Source: a virus. From it: a stretch of 64,000 nucleotides of DNA. The stretch spans positions 1-64,000 of IMG/VR virus record IMGVR_UViG_3300050120_000361; one strand, 5' to 3'. Positions 1 to 7,350 of this stretch are shown piece by piece. A model generated the notes under the pieces. The model ran no database searches and was not told the origin of the DNA. It worked only from the letters and a program-made list of their open reading frames with translations. How positions within the stretch are numbered: the stretch's first letter is position 1; every line of letters begins with the position of its first letter. Made by a program: the position numbers and the translations under genes.

Positions 1-127
1 TTTCCTGCAGGTATACTATCGCTTCCGAGGTGTGCAGCATCTCCATGTCGGCTTGCGTGAACTTCTCCTTTGTTCCGTTCCAGTGCTGCCATATCGCCAA
101 AAGGCATATAAGCTTTGTCGTTTCCAT
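1..127 (-). CDS. Unknown protein, C-terminus beyond window
   Basis: The first 42 codons of a minus-strand gene run off the left edge of the window. The N-terminus begins METTKLICLLAIW and is followed by a polar stretch with an acidic helix. The start is the ATG at 125-127, preceded by an A/T-rich leader and a stem-loop at 155-178, the arrangement seen ahead of many genes here. No function can be assigned from this fragment. Confidence 0.5.
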   Translation of the reverse strand, partial: METTKLICLLAIWQHWNGTKEKFTQADMEMLHTSEAIVYLQE

Positions 128-154
128 AAATTAAATGTGTTTGATACCCATTAA

Positions 155-178
155 AGGCCGACACTCACGCGCCGGCCT
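155..178 (-). terminator. Stem-loop in intergenic leader
   Basis: AGGCCG and CGGCCT pair across a 12-nt loop between the gene at 197-496 and the partial gene at the edge. On the minus strand the stem is followed by TTTAATGGGTATCAAACACA, which resembles the leader motif repeated through 1-5.3 kb. It may terminate upstream transcription or protect the downstream 5' end. Confidence 0.5.
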
Positions 179-196
179 GCATTAATCAATTTTCGG

Positions 197-496
197 TTAC
201 CCCCACTGGACTACGTAACCGCATCTCGAGCAAGACCACCCGTGCGACCCGTTTGGCCTTTCGAAGTATTCGGGACTCACGTGCTCTGCCATGTCCGCGT
301 CATCGCCACAGCACTCGCGTATCTCATTCAATTGTTGCTGTGTGTTCATTTCAGGTATCGGCATGAAACTGTCCATGCCCCGGACCTTGTCGACATTGTT
401 AGCCGAAAGGAATTTGGCGAACTCCTGAAGCTCTTCATCCGTAGCTACTATCGCATGCTCCATTCCGCCGCGCCTTCCGTAACCCCTACTGCTCAT
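197..496 (-). CDS. Small protein with C-terminal CxxC
   Basis: A 99-residue acidic protein of unknown function. The N-terminus is Gly/Arg-rich (MSSRGYGRRGG). Cysteines lie at ECCGDD and near the end at CSRCGY, which could bind zinc with the earlier pair. Its start overlaps the end of the 224-aa gene at 486-1160 by 11 nt, so the two are probably translated from one message. Confidence 0.75.
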   Translation of the reverse strand: MSSRGYGRRGGMEHAIVATDEELQEFAKFLSANNVDKVRGMDSFMPIPEMNTQQQLNEIRECCGDDADMAEHVSPEYFERPNGSHGWSCSRCGYVVQWG

Positions 497-1160
497 CGCT
501 CGTTTCCCCCTTTCTGTGTATTGGGTGCTCAGGGTCGAATATCGGCTTCCACCACGCGAGCGGCATGCACTCGTTGGCCCATTTGAGCGCCGCCTTGTGG
601 GTGTTGCGCTCCCACATAGAAATCAGAAGGTTCGGGCAGTCATTGCGGCTGTCCCATTGGATGCTGTAGGCCGTGCGCGGGTCCTCGCCCTTCTGCTTGT
701 TCGCAAGCTCGGCCTCTATTTCTGTTATGGCGAGCCTCACGACAGCGGCGCACATGTCCTCGAAAAGCCCGCAAGCGTAAAGCCTTGCCTCGAGTTCCAT
801 ACGCACCGTTCTGCGCTGTTTGAGGATTGGATCCTTCTGTTCCGCACCGTCGCTGAAATGCGTCACCTTATCGAAGCCCTTGCAGGTCTCGTAGGCCTTG
901 ACGCATTCCTCAGCGGTTACGTAGTCTCCGAGCATTTCCATAACCCTTGAGCCTTCGCCGTCCCTGTGCGTCCACCTCGACAGGCCGAATGGCTTGTCCT
1001 CGTAAAGCGCGACGGACACCATGTAGGTTCCATCGATGTCAACTCCGGCGTCCGTCAGGTTGCCCTCGTCGAGCGGCGTAACCTCATTGGGGATTACCCC
1101 AATCTGCCAGAGCAGCCTCGCCACCCTGACCTCGTTCTTTAGTTCGTCTTCTATAAACAT
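486..1160 (-). CDS. Unknown soluble protein, 224 aa
   Basis: A 224-residue soluble protein with no motif I recognise. The middle is helical and rich in charged residues, and the C-terminal part contains several Trp residues. The start ATG is preceded by an A-rich stretch, the repeated leader (GGTAAGAAACAAAAATC) and a strong stem-loop at 1183-1209. That leader supports the chosen start and suggests this gene heads a unit with 197-496. Confidence 0.75.
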   Translation of the reverse strand: MFIEDELKNEVRVARLLWQIGVIPNEVTPLDEGNLTDAGVDIDGTYMVSVALYEDKPFGLSRWTHRDGEGSRVMEMLGDYVTAEECVKAYETCKGFDKVTHFSDGAEQKDPILKQRRTVRMELEARLYACGLFEDMCAAVVRLAITEIEAELANKQKGEDPRTAYSIQWDSRNDCPNLLISMWERNTHKAALKWANECMPLAWWKPIFDPEHPIHRKGETSDEQ

Positions 1161-1182
1161 GATTTTTGTTTCTTACCAATTA

Positions 1183-1209
1183 AAGCTCCACATCAATGAT
1201 GTGGAGCTT
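1183..1209 (-). terminator. Stem-loop with common leader
   Basis: AAGCTCCACATCA pairs perfectly with TGATGTGGAGCTT. It lies between the stop of 1223-1432 and the start of 486-1160. On the minus strand it is followed by TTTAATTGGTAAGAAACAAAAATCATG, the clearest example of the hairpin-leader-start arrangement. Confidence 0.7.
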
Positions 1210-1222
1210 GTTTCCATGCCTG

Positions 1223-1432
1223 TCAGGCGGACACGTACTCGGCGCTCTTTGCGGGGTCGCCGTAGAAGACTACCTGGTTCTTCAGGGAGTCCACTATCTG
1301 GACCACCTCATAGCCCACGCACGGAAGGGCCGCGAGCCCGGCGTCGACGGCCTTGTCGTGGCTGCTGTGGAAGTCCCCGAAGCCGCCCATAGGCTCTCCA
1401 GGGTTGAACTTGAATACCCAAAACCTTTTCAT
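1223..1432 (-). CDS. Unknown small protein, 69 aa
   Basis: A 69-residue protein that begins MKRFWVFKFN and resembles a small alpha/beta fold: a beta strand, a helix with SSHDKAVDAGLAA, then VVQIVDS. No family is recognised. Its ATG overlaps the stop of 1429-1827 (ATGA), so it is translationally coupled to that gene in a three-gene chain with 1824-2117. Confidence 0.75.
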   Translation of the reverse strand: MKRFWVFKFNPGEPMGGFGDFHSSHDKAVDAGLAALPCVGYEVVQIVDSLKNQVVFYGDPAKSAEYVSA

Positions 1433-1827
1433 AATTTCTTTTCGTTTATTGTTACAAGTCTACCAAGATTAACTCCTTTGTTAAGGTCTGCTGTCATGCC
1501 ACTCGTTACTGTGGTGTTACGCATTACCATTGCAACGCCGTATCTTTCAATTTCCTTGTAGTTAGCAATTCCAAAAAGTAGTACAGCAGTTGTCTTATCA
1601 GCGGCTTTGTCATAAGCTTCGCCAAAAGCCTTACAGAGCTTGGCGAGCTGTTCATCCACTTTGTCGCGAATGTGCGGTTTTGCGTACTTATTAAGCAGAA
1701 GCCATTCCTTGATTTTCCTGCTCTTATCGTCCTTGTTTAGCTCTTCCTTGAACTTTTCCTGGGCTTTATCCCAGTTAGCATCGGAAACCTTATGCTCCCT
1801 TCCGCTTATCAATATAATGTGGCTCAT
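1429..1827 (-). CDS. Unknown lysine-rich protein, 132 aa
   Basis: A 132-residue protein whose N-terminal two-thirds is highly charged and helical, with many Lys/Asp/Glu, and whose C-terminal part is more hydrophobic (AVLLFGIANYKEI). It overlaps its neighbours by ATGA at both ends, which marks it as the middle gene of a coupled trio. Codon use is more A/T-rich than in the next gene. No function can be named. Confidence 0.75.
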   Translation of the reverse strand: MSHIILISGREHKVSDANWDKAQEKFKEELNKDDKSRKIKEWLLLNKYAKPHIRDKVDEQLAKLCKAFGEAYDKAADKTTAVLLFGIANYKEIERYGVAMVMRNTTVTSGMTADLNKGVNLGRLVTINEKKL

Positions 1828-2117
1828 GACTCAAGCATTTTAATGTAACCCAAAGATAATGCTTTGTCGATAAGCGTGTCGCTTAGCATGTCCTTCACCT
1901 GCTCCTCAGTGGACCTTTTGAAGGTGTCCCTATGGTCCGTGTAGTCTCCGCCGTCCGGTGCGAGCCAAGCGAACTTGGTGCCCATAATCCCCTTAAAAGC
2001 CTCGTCAGACACGCACCACGCGCTCGAGGCGAAGCACCCCTTAACGGCAATTCCCAAGGCCTTATTATCCGTTGTCAGGACGAAGGGCTTGATGTCAATG
2101 ATTTCAAATTCTTTCAT
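1824..2117 (-). CDS. Unknown protein, 97 aa
   Basis: A 97-residue protein that begins MKEFEIIDIKPF, with an acidic, mixed alpha/beta composition. It is the first gene of the trio reading down to 1223. The start has the A-rich context AATAAAAATCATG and is preceded by the leader and the stem-loop at 2150-2173. Function unknown. Confidence 0.75.
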   Translation of the reverse strand: MKEFEIIDIKPFVLTTDNKALGIAVKGCFASSAWCVSDEAFKGIMGTKFAWLAPDGGDYTDHRDTFKRSTEEQVKDMLSDTLIDKALSLGYIKMLES

Positions 2118-2149
2118 GATTTTTATTGTTTTTGTTTCTTACCAATCAA

Positions 2150-2173
2150 AGCCCAAGCGTCTCCGCCCGGGCT
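2150..2173 (-). terminator. Stem-loop with common leader, copy 1 of 2
   Basis: AGCCC and GGGCT enclose CG/CG pairing around a short loop. The same 24-nt sequence recurs at 2729-2752 ahead of the next gene, so the element has been copied or strongly conserved. It is followed on the minus strand by TTTGATTGGTAAGAAACAAAA. Confidence 0.65.
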
Positions 2174-2192
2174 TTTTGCTATTGGCTCGCCT

Positions 2193-2702
2193 TCAGTCGA
2201 GTATCTCTCCGAACAGCCATTCGCGCAGCTCCATCATCAGGTACTTCATTCCAATGTATGTATCTGCATTGAATTTTTGGTTTCTGTCTGGGTAGGGAAG
2301 TGGCTCGTTCTCAAGTACTGATTTAACGTTCCGAGACGCTTCAGAGTCTGTTAATTCGACTCTTTGGTCCCTCTCTATTTCGCAGTGCCTCATTCTGAGG
2401 TCCAGCCACCCTTTCAGGATTGTGACTTCCTTGCGCTCGAGAAGTATCTCATTATTCGCGCCCCACCTTAGCTCCATGTTCATTATGGATAGCTTTGAAA
2501 GGAGCCTGGTCTCGTCGTAGTTGTTGCCGTCCTCAGTTTCAAGCTTGATGGCGTGTCCAGCAATGAACTGGAATATTGAGAATTCTGAAAAGGAGAAAAT
2601 AGCTCCCTGATTGAACCTTACGAGCCGCCTGTCCTCGACGAAATCGTTCTTTTGTGCAACGAACCCGGTTTCGGGTATGTTGGCATGATTGTGTTTTTCC
2701 AT
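2193..2702 (-). CDS. Unknown protein, 169 aa
   Basis: A 169-residue protein that begins MEKHNHANIPETGF. The frame stays open upstream to 2837, but that extension reads through the stem-loop and into the preceding gene. The ATG at 2702 follows the usual leader and is preferred. The protein is charged with scattered hydrophobic strands and carries LRMRHCEIERDQR. No family is recognised. Confidence 0.7.
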   Translation of the reverse strand: MEKHNHANIPETGFVAQKNDFVEDRRLVRFNQGAIFSFSEFSIFQFIAGHAIKLETEDGNNYDETRLLSKLSIMNMELRWGANNEILLERKEVTILKGWLDLRMRHCEIERDQRVELTDSEASRNVKSVLENEPLPYPDRNQKFNADTYIGMKYLMMELREWLFGEILD

Positions 2703-2728
2703 TTGTTTGTTTCTTTTATACCAATTAA

Positions 2729-2752
2729 AGCCCAAGCGTCTCCGCCCGGGCT
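2729..2752 (-). terminator. Stem-loop with common leader, copy 2 of 2
   Basis: This is identical to the stem-loop at 2150-2173. It lies between the stop of 2773-3135 and the start of 2193-2702 and is followed by TTTAATTGGTATAAAAGAAACA. The identical copy shows the element is duplicated as a unit. Confidence 0.65.
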
Positions 2753-2772
2753 TCTTAAGAAACGAAACAAGC

Positions 2773-3135
2773 TCATGAAAGCTCGTCCCCTTCCGCTTCA
2801 ATTTCCTTGAACAGTTCGGCGTACATATGCGATGCACCCTCTTCCATATCGTATATGTTCCCTATCTGTTCTGTATAGTACTCGGTGTCGCTGAAGTCCA
2901 CAACGCTTTCCTTCCTGAACGCGCAGTCCCTGTTTACTTCAATGAACATCCGCTTCATACTCTTCGCATGCTCGTATATTTCCAGCACAATTCCCAATTC
3001 CTCGGGAGTGGCCGTTGAGCCGAATATGCTCTCCAATCTTTTCTGTTTGTGGAGGCGCGTAAGCCCCTTCACATTCTCCGACATGATGACCGTCATGATG
3101 TCGTGCTGCTTGAGCGTAAGTCCCGTTATCTTCAT
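2773..3135 (-). CDS. Unknown helical protein, 120 aa
   Basis: A 120-residue, strongly helical and acidic protein that begins MKITGLTLKQHD. The N-terminal half has the charge pattern of a small helix-turn-helix bundle, but no DNA-binding motif is convincing. The C-terminal end (FKEIEAEGDELS) is acidic. A 10-bp stem-loop at 3166-3191 and the shared leader precede it. Confidence 0.75.
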   Translation of the reverse strand: MKITGLTLKQHDIMTVIMSENVKGLTRLHKQKRLESIFGSTATPEELGIVLEIYEHAKSMKRMFIEVNRDCAFRKESVVDFSDTEYYTEQIGNIYDMEEGASHMYAELFKEIEAEGDELS

Positions 3136-3165
3136 GTTCTTTCGTTTTGGTTTCCTACCAGTTCA

Positions 3166-3191
3166 GGCCCTGAGCGTTGAAGCTCAGGGCC
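3166..3191 (-). terminator. Perfect 10-bp stem-loop
   Basis: GGCCCTGAGC and GCTCAGGGCC pair perfectly across a 6-nt loop. On the minus strand the stem is followed by TGAACTGGTAGGAAACCAAAACG, a variant of the common leader. Confidence 0.7.
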
Positions 3192-3221
3192 ATTCCTGTC
3201 AATCATACATATCCGATAATG

Positions 3222-4001
3222 TCAATCGTTATGGGCAATCCTCTCGATTTCGGGGTACTCGTTAGCCGTTATCCTGATAACCACGTCCCCGCACATGACA
3301 ATGAAGTGGGTGCCCTTGCGCACCAGCTCGAGCTCCGTGGTCTGCTTGAGCTTCATAAGCTTGGCTACCCTGATGCCGTCGTAGTACGCGAAGGACGCCA
3401 TGTGGCTCTCGCCGTCGTCCTCGTACAGCCAGACGTCGATTGTCTTTGGCTTCGTCTCCTTCAGCTCGTTGCGCTCGTCCAGTGCTGTTATGGTCGTTCC
3501 GAGCATGATGTTGAGGTCCGTGAGGGTGTTCCTGAAGTCACCGCTCGGAACGGCGTTTATCCATCGCTCGAGCCTTTCGCCGAATGCCCTGAGGGTTTCA
3601 ATTCCTATGTCCGTGCGCTCGGCGTCGCTTCTTACCTTGTCGGCGATGCGCTTCACGTCCGCGTCCCTGAACCTTACGAACCACTCCATTGCGTCCTCAA
3701 GGTACTTCTTCCTGTCGGACAGTTTTACGAAGTGGTAGGCGTCCAGAGTCACCTTGTCACCCAAGTTGGCCTTTATCTTATCCGATATTAGCATGAAGCC
3801 GTTTATCGCTGATACGTCCACCTTCACGTGCATTACGCCCTTTTCATCGAGTTCTCCCCAGTCCCACATCACGAGCATCCTGTCGAGGATTGTGTCGTGG
3901 TGTATAACCATTTCGGAGTTCTCATTAAGCCACCGGCACATTTCGCCGGTGTTGGAGAGCACCAGCTTGAGCTGGTGCTCTGTAGGTCTTTTGAGTTCCA
4001 T
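3222..4001 (-). CDS. Unknown protein, 259 aa
   Basis: A 259-residue soluble protein with an acidic N-terminal half, a helical centre (residues about 100-170, RIADKVRSDAERTD) and a beta-rich C-terminal domain ending EYPEIERIAHND. It shows no catalytic signature I recognise. It stands alone, with the stem-loop and leader at 4029-4054 upstream, so it is probably its own translation unit. Confidence 0.8.
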   Translation of the reverse strand: MELKRPTEHQLKLVLSNTGEMCRWLNENSEMVIHHDTILDRMLVMWDWGELDEKGVMHVKVDVSAINGFMLISDKIKANLGDKVTLDAYHFVKLSDRKKYLEDAMEWFVRFRDADVKRIADKVRSDAERTDIGIETLRAFGERLERWINAVPSGDFRNTLTDLNIMLGTTITALDERNELKETKPKTIDVWLYEDDGESHMASFAYYDGIRVAKLMKLKQTTELELVRKGTHFIVMCGDVVIRITANEYPEIERIAHND

Positions 4002-4028
4002 ATACTTGTTTTCGTTTTACACCAATTC

Positions 4029-4054
4029 AAGCCCGCACGGAGACGTGCGGGCTT
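4029..4054 (-). terminator. Perfect stem-loop with leader
   Basis: AAGCCCGCAC and GTGCGGGCTT pair across GGAGAC. The minus strand continues TGAATTGGTGTAAAACGAAAACA before the start of 3222-4001, again matching the repeated leader. Confidence 0.7.
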
Positions 4055-4059
4055 TTAAA

Positions 4060-4488
4060 TTAGATTGTGTGCTGTTCCGTGAAGTCCTCAACGGCCTGCC
4101 ACACGGCCAGCGCGATTGACTCGGCCAGGTAGCCGCTCTCCACGTATTCCAAATTCTTTGGGTTGTCGACTCCCCAACTCCTTCCAAAGCCGGCGTAGCT
4201 TATGAAGTGCTCGCCTGGGGCTGTTGGGTGGTGCTCGAAGTTCACGTGGCATTCGGCGCTCACTGCTGGGACGCTTTTCCAGCAGTTCAGCTCGTATTCG
4301 GAGCCAGCGGTCTTGTTGCCCTTCACGAACATAATGAACTTTCTTGGATTGTCGCTTCCAATTGTGAACTCGAACGGTTTGGCGAACTTTCCCGATTTCC
4401 GGAGCTCTTCCACAGCTCCCTTGGCCGTCTTGGAGACATAGGCTATAAGCTTTTCCGCATCCTGTTTGGTTTTTTCTGCTTTGTCCAT
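4060..4488 (-). CDS. Unknown protein, 142 aa
   Basis: A 142-residue protein beginning MDKAEKTKQDAEK. It has an N-terminal charged helix (to about residue 35) and a beta-rich C-terminal part with several aromatic residues. An upstream in-frame ATG at 4512 would place the start inside the stem-loop, so the ATG at 4488, which follows the leader and an A-rich stretch, is preferred. Function unknown. Confidence 0.7.
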   Translation of the reverse strand: MDKAEKTKQDAEKLIAYVSKTAKGAVEELRKSGKFAKPFEFTIGSDNPRKFIMFVKGNKTAGSEYELNCWKSVPAVSAECHVNFEHHPTAPGEHFISYAGFGRSWGVDNPKNLEYVESGYLAESIALAVWQAVEDFTEQHTI

Positions 4489-4510
4489 AAGTGTTGTTTC
4501 TTTAACCGTC

Positions 4511-4540
4511 AAAGGCCCATCGGTTAACCGATGGGCCTTT
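4511..4540 (-). terminator. 30-bp perfect palindromic hairpin
   Basis: AAAGGCCCATCGG, TTAA and CCGATGGGCCTTT form a perfect 30-bp inverted repeat between 4544-4786 and 4060-4488. It is followed on the minus strand by GACGGTTAAAGAAACAACA. It has the shape of a bidirectional terminator and also fits the leader pattern. Confidence 0.75.
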
Positions 4541-4543
4541 TTA

Positions 4544-4786
4544 TTACCTTTCCCTGAATTTCACGTACTTATCGAGATGCACTCCTTTTGAAAGGTCCGA
4601 TATGAATTTTGTGGGTATTCCCGAAAGTTTGACAATCTTGGGCATCACGCCTATTTCAGACAGCTGCTTGGCATGCCTCAAACCGAACAGTATTACCTGT
4701 ATGGACTGTTCGTGGCGTTGGGCGTTGTTCCATGCGCCGTGGAGCTTCTCCGCAAGCGCCTGAATTTCCAATGGAATTACTTCCAT
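4544..4786 (-). CDS. Unknown protein, 80 aa
   Basis: An 80-residue protein beginning MEVIPLEIQALAEK, with an amphipathic N-terminal helix and a basic C-terminus (DKYVKFRER). The start ATG lies 2 nt after the stop of the 44-aa gene at 4789-4923, which suggests coupled translation. No family is recognised. Confidence 0.75.
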   Translation of the reverse strand: MEVIPLEIQALAEKLHGAWNNAQRHEQSIQVILFGLRHAKQLSEIGVMPKIVKLSGIPTKFISDLSKGVHLDKYVKFRER

Positions 4787-4788
4787 GG

Positions 4789-4923
4789 CTATTGAAGTCT
4801 TACGTGGTTTACTATCTCAACAGCTTCCATGCGCACAAGCGCCCTGTCTACGTCCTCAACCACCTTGTGCACAGGATAGTCGTCCTTGACTTCCACGCTA
4901 ATTTGAATTACAACCGTTTTCAT
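4789..4923 (-). CDS. Very small protein, 44 aa
   Basis: A 44-residue reading frame beginning MKTVVIQISVEVKDD and ending VEIVNHVRLQ. It has the strong A-rich start context (AAAATCATG after the common leader) and stops 2 nt before the next gene. The position, leader and beta-strand-like sequence support a real gene. Function unknown. Confidence 0.65.
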   Translation of the reverse strand: MKTVVIQISVEVKDDYPVHKVVEDVDRALVRMEAVEIVNHVRLQ

Positions 4924-4990
4924 GATTTTTATGTTTCGTTTTAACCGTCAAAGGCCCAATGCTTGCGCACCGAGCCTATTTTAAAATTCC

Positions 4991-5188
4991 TTAGTCTTTG
5001 TATTGTTCGAGTTTCTCCCTGAGCGCCGTGCGCCTCGCAAGGCTCTCAGACAGGGTAATGTTCGCCTTTATGCCGTCTTCTGAGGAAAGGTTTTCCTTCA
5101 TTTGGGCCTTGGTTTTCGTTATCGAAAGTGACAGCACATAGTGCATAAGGTCGATTTCTTCACTTTCCAATGGAATGCTTTTTGTCAT
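4991..5188 (-). CDS. Small helical protein, 65 aa
   Basis: A 65-residue, entirely helical, charged protein beginning MTKSIPLESEEIDL, with a heptad-like C-terminal half (ESLARRTALREKLEQ) that could form a coiled coil. The start context is CTAAAAATCATG after the leader at 5190-5221. Function unknown. Confidence 0.75.
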   Translation of the reverse strand: MTKSIPLESEEIDLMHYVLSLSITKTKAQMKENLSSEDGIKANITLSESLARRTALREKLEQYKD

Positions 5189-5210
5189 GATTTTTAGTGT
5201 TTCGTTTCTT

Positions 5211-5263
5211 ACCTATTAATGCCCGATACACTTGCGCGTACCAGGCCTACCTCATTAATAGGT
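5211..5263 (-). terminator. Long-range stem-loop spanning a stop codon
   Basis: ACCTATTAATG at 5211-5221 pairs perfectly with CATTAATAGGT at 5253-5263 across 31 nt. The distal arm contains the stop codon of 5255-5650. On the minus strand it is followed by AAGAAACGAAACACTAAAAATC, the usual leader. Confidence 0.55.
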
Positions 5264-5650
5264 CCGTTTGTGGTTTTCCTTGAGGTATGCTATGACCTCT
5301 TCGAAAGTGCCTATCAGGACGGGCATTTTGCGTAGGTTGTTCACGTCGCATGCGGAACTGTCTCCCGTATATGTTCCGATATAAACCTCAAAGCCTTTCG
5401 CGTATACGCAAATCTGTCCCTCATTTCCGCCAAGAGACACGTCTATTGAGTGTTCGGAAGTTCTTCCGACATCCTCGAAACCCTCATCGTAGAACTTTTT
5501 GCGAAGCTCATCCGTGAATTTTTTCGAAGCACCTGTGAGCTTTTCTATATTCTCTTTGGTATCGTATTGCGGATAGTATTCCCATGCGCGTCTTTCCTGC
5601 ATGCGGTTCCATCCATTTTCTCGACTTTCGTCAAATGGCACTACTTTCAT
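5255..5650 (-). CDS. Unknown protein, 131 aa
   Basis: A 131-residue protein beginning MKVVPFDESREN, with a helical charged N-terminal half and a C-terminal alpha/beta part (VLIGTFEEVIAYL). The frame is open back to 5770, but that region holds the promoter at 5678-5705 and part of the repeat array, so the ATG at 5650 is taken. It is the leftmost gene driven by a promoter with a CCGGTGCGC array behind it. Confidence 0.75.
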   Translation of the reverse strand: MKVVPFDESRENGWNRMQERRAWEYYPQYDTKENIEKLTGASKKFTDELRKKFYDEGFEDVGRTSEHSIDVSLGGNEGQICVYAKGFEVYIGTYTGDSSACDVNNLRKMPVLIGTFEEVIAYLKENHKRTY

Positions 5651-5677
5651 GATTTGTCTTGTTTTCTTATATTGTAC

Positions 5678-5705
5678 ATATCCCATAAACGTCCGTATTA
5701 TAGGG
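5678..5705 (-). promoter_or_regulatory. Putative phage promoter
   Basis: On the minus strand this reads CCCTATAA, 13 nt, GGGATAT, then GTACAATATAA and the start of 5255-5650 about 28 nt on. It matches the motif seen upstream of more than a dozen genes. Confidence 0.65.
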
Positions 5706-5737
5706 CATTCGTTACGTTTCGACAAGCGTCCGCCCAA

Positions 5738-6023
5738 GCGCACCGGTGCAACGGGCCTTTTTGACGGCACGCCTTGGCAAATGGCTTGGAATATCCCGAA
5801 AGTACCGTATTATTGCGTATTTTCCGGTGCGCCGGGTTGTTGCTCCCCATGGCTCGGGTGCGTCGAATTGAATGCCCGTAATGTATGGGTTTCAGTGGGA
5901 TATGCCATGTTTTGGGAACCTTTCAATTGTGCGCACCGGATATGGAGGCCATTCGGCCGTTATCCTTGGCAAATGCCTTTGCGGTTTTGTGGGAACCCCT
6001 TATTGTGGCATTGTCCGGTGCGC
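5738..6023. repeat. CCGGTGCGC array, composite element A
   Basis: Five copies of a 9-mer lie at fixed places: GCGCACCGG at 5738, CCGGTGCGC at 5824, a weak copy at 5855, GCGCACCGG at 5931 and CCGGTGCGC at 6015. Copies 1-2 and 4-5 form inverted pairs 86 and 84 bp apart. TTGGCAAAT lies near the middle of each pair. The element fills the gap between the terminator at 6046-6063 and the promoter at 5678-5705. The interior is not otherwise similar to elements B and C. Confidence 0.75.
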
Positions 6024-6045
6024 ATTGGCGGAACGGGCAATAGAA

Positions 6046-6063
6046 AAGTCCCAATTGGGACTT
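6046..6063 (-). terminator. Terminator after 6075-6227
   Basis: AAGTCCC, AATT and GGGACTT form an 18-bp palindrome followed on the minus strand by TTTTC, 12 nt after the stop of the 50-aa gene. Confidence 0.65.
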
Positions 6064-6074
6064 GAATGCGAATG

Positions 6075-6227
6075 CTATTTAACTGTCAAATGGAACACCG
6101 CCCTGCAAACCTCCTTGATATGGAACATGTCATGCTCGTGCAAATCAATGGACAAATAGCCGAATGTTAGGGAAACGATGATTTCGAAAAGGGATTTAGT
6201 TGTTTGTTTCTTGATTAGTTTCTGCAT
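6075..6227 (-). CDS. Small protein, 50 aa
   Basis: A 50-residue reading frame beginning MQKLIKKQTTKSLFEI. It has a basic N-terminus and a short hydrophobic centre (EIIVSLTFGYLSID) that is borderline for a membrane helix, then a His-containing tail. Its own promoter lies at 6277-6303 and its terminator at 6046-6063. That complete transcription unit is the main reason to believe it is real. Function unknown. Confidence 0.6.
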   Translation of the reverse strand: MQKLIKKQTTKSLFEIIVSLTFGYLSIDLHEHDMFHIKEVCRAVFHLTVK

Positions 6228-6276
6228 GACGTTTGGGTTTTAGTTTATGATAAATGATTGTTTTCTTATATCATTT

Positions 6277-6303
6277 ATATCCTGAAACTCCAAACATTAT
6301 AAG
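6277..6303 (-). promoter_or_regulatory. Putative phage promoter for 6075-6227
   Basis: The minus strand reads CTTATAAT, then AGGATATAAAT, about 50 nt before the ATG at 6227. The -10-like GATATAAAT is good; the distal box is a variant. Confidence 0.55.
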
Positions 6304-6354
6304 ATAATCGAGCATTATCCGCAATATATGCCCAATACCTTATTGCACAACTGC

Positions 6355-6448
6355 GCGCACCGGATACGGGACCAAAACAGGGGCTGTCCTTGACTAATGC
6401 CTTGCCAAACAGTTTGGCCTGCATTCTGACGATAAGTTTCCGGTGCGC
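6355..6448. repeat. CCGGTGCGC single inverted pair
   Basis: GCGCACCGG at 6355-6363 and CCGGTGCGC at 6440-6448 are inverted and 85 bp apart, with TTGACTAATGCC and TTGCCAAAC between. The unit lies between the terminator at 6470-6501 and the promoter at 6277-6303. It is the half-size version of the composite elements. Confidence 0.7.
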
Positions 6449-6469
6449 ATGCGGCCTATGGGCAAAATA

Positions 6470-6501
6470 AAAGGGTCACCGAACTCGCTTCGGGACCCTT
6501 T
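6470..6501 (-). terminator. Terminator after 6546-6926
   Basis: AAAGGGTC and GACCCTTT with an inner CCGAA/TTCGG stem form a near-perfect hairpin. The minus strand continues TATTTTGCC, giving a U-rich tail. Confidence 0.75.
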
Positions 6502-6545
6502 CAACCTAAACCTTATCACAATCTGCGGCGGTTGCCGCATTCTCT

Positions 6546-6926
6546 TTATGCTACGACCAATTCGGCTTTTGCGGCTTTGGCTTTCGCCTTTGAAGCGCGG
6601 CTTGCCTTGTTGCGGGCCAAACGTGCTTTCTTTTCTTCAGGAGTTTCAACTTTTGCAACTGTTTCGATAACTTCAACCTTGTGGGTTACGGGAACGATTT
6701 TCGCAAGCATTGCGTCCTTAACGCTGTTGGTTGCGGCTTCGATGAACAGGCCCTTGAAAACAGGCAGTTCGATAACGTCTTCTGAACCAGCTTCGATACG
6801 GTCAGCGATTTCGAATGCAACGTCTTTTTTGATGCTCAAACGTTTTGCGGTTGCAACTACGAAGTTTAATTTTGCGCCGAATGATTTAGTTGAATACAAT
6901 GCGGCTGATTTGAATGATGCTTTCAT
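6546..6926 (-). CDS. Basic Ala/Lys-rich protein, possibly nucleoid-associated
   Basis: A 126-residue protein beginning MKASFKSAALYSTK. Residues 1-95 could form a small alpha/beta domain. Residues about 95-126 are a low-complexity Lys/Ala/Arg tail (KASRASKAKAKAAKAE) like those of histone-like DNA-binding proteins. It has its own promoter (6980-7007) and strong terminator (6470-6501), and its codon choice (GCG/GCT, AAC/GAA) looks tuned for high expression. DNA packaging or binding to the nearby repeat arrays is an inference from composition and position. Confidence 0.75.
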   Translation of the reverse strand: MKASFKSAALYSTKSFGAKLNFVVATAKRLSIKKDVAFEIADRIEAGSEDVIELPVFKGLFIEAATNSVKDAMLAKIVPVTHKVEVIETVAKVETPEEKKARLARNKASRASKAKAKAAKAELVVA

Positions 6927-6979
6927 GATTTTAATTTTTTAAGTTTGTTTAAATAATTTGTTTGTTTCTTATGATAATT

Positions 6980-7007
6980 ATATCCTGAAAACCCAAACAA
7001 TATAGGG
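6980..7007 (-). promoter_or_regulatory. Putative phage promoter for 6546-6926
   Basis: The minus strand reads CCCTATAT, a spacer, AGGATATAATT and then ATAAGAAACAAAC before the ATG at 6926. The GATATAAT box is one of the best in the window. Confidence 0.7.
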
Positions 7008-7041
7008 AATACGGGAAAATAGTTCATATAGTTATGCTTAC

Positions 7042-7329
7042 GCGCACCGGTACATCATGAATTATTGGTTGTATGCAGGGCATTTGGCAACCAATCCCGA
7101 ATACATGGCCTTTTCTGTTCCCAATACCGGTGCGTACGGTTGCGTACCAATAAGGTACTGGTGCGCGCGGTTGTATCGATTATTCAATGGGAATATCGGG
7201 CATTGCATGGCAAACGGAAACCAATTGCGTTCCATGCGCACCAGACAGTCATTGAATATCTGCCATTGACAAGGCATTATGCCTGATGGTTCCAATACGG
7301 TCCCAATACGGTCAACAGTGCCGGTGCGC
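7042..7329. repeat. CCGGTGCGC array, composite element B
   Basis: The sites are GCGCACCGG 7042, CCGGTGCGT 7127, CTGGTGCGC 7158, GCGCACCAG 7236 and CCGGTGCGC 7321. Offsets are 0, 85, 116, 194 and 279, matching elements A and C to within 2 bp. Three of the five copies carry one mismatch. The element fills the space between the terminator at 7351-7372 and the promoter at 6980-7007. Short open frames on both strands here have no start signals and are not called. Confidence 0.75.
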
Positions 7330-7350
7330 GCGAACGGCCGTATACAGAAA

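Noticed and set aside
3177-3791. Long plus-strand reading frame opposite 3222-4001
   Set aside because: It mirrors the codon pattern of the minus-strand gene and has no start signal or leader; the same holds for other long plus-strand frames such as those at 16665-17177, 20264-20929 and 53842-54915.
7057-7295. Short frames on both strands in composite element B
   Set aside because: They contain the 9-mer sites, have no promoter or ribosome signal, and their product is not protein-like.
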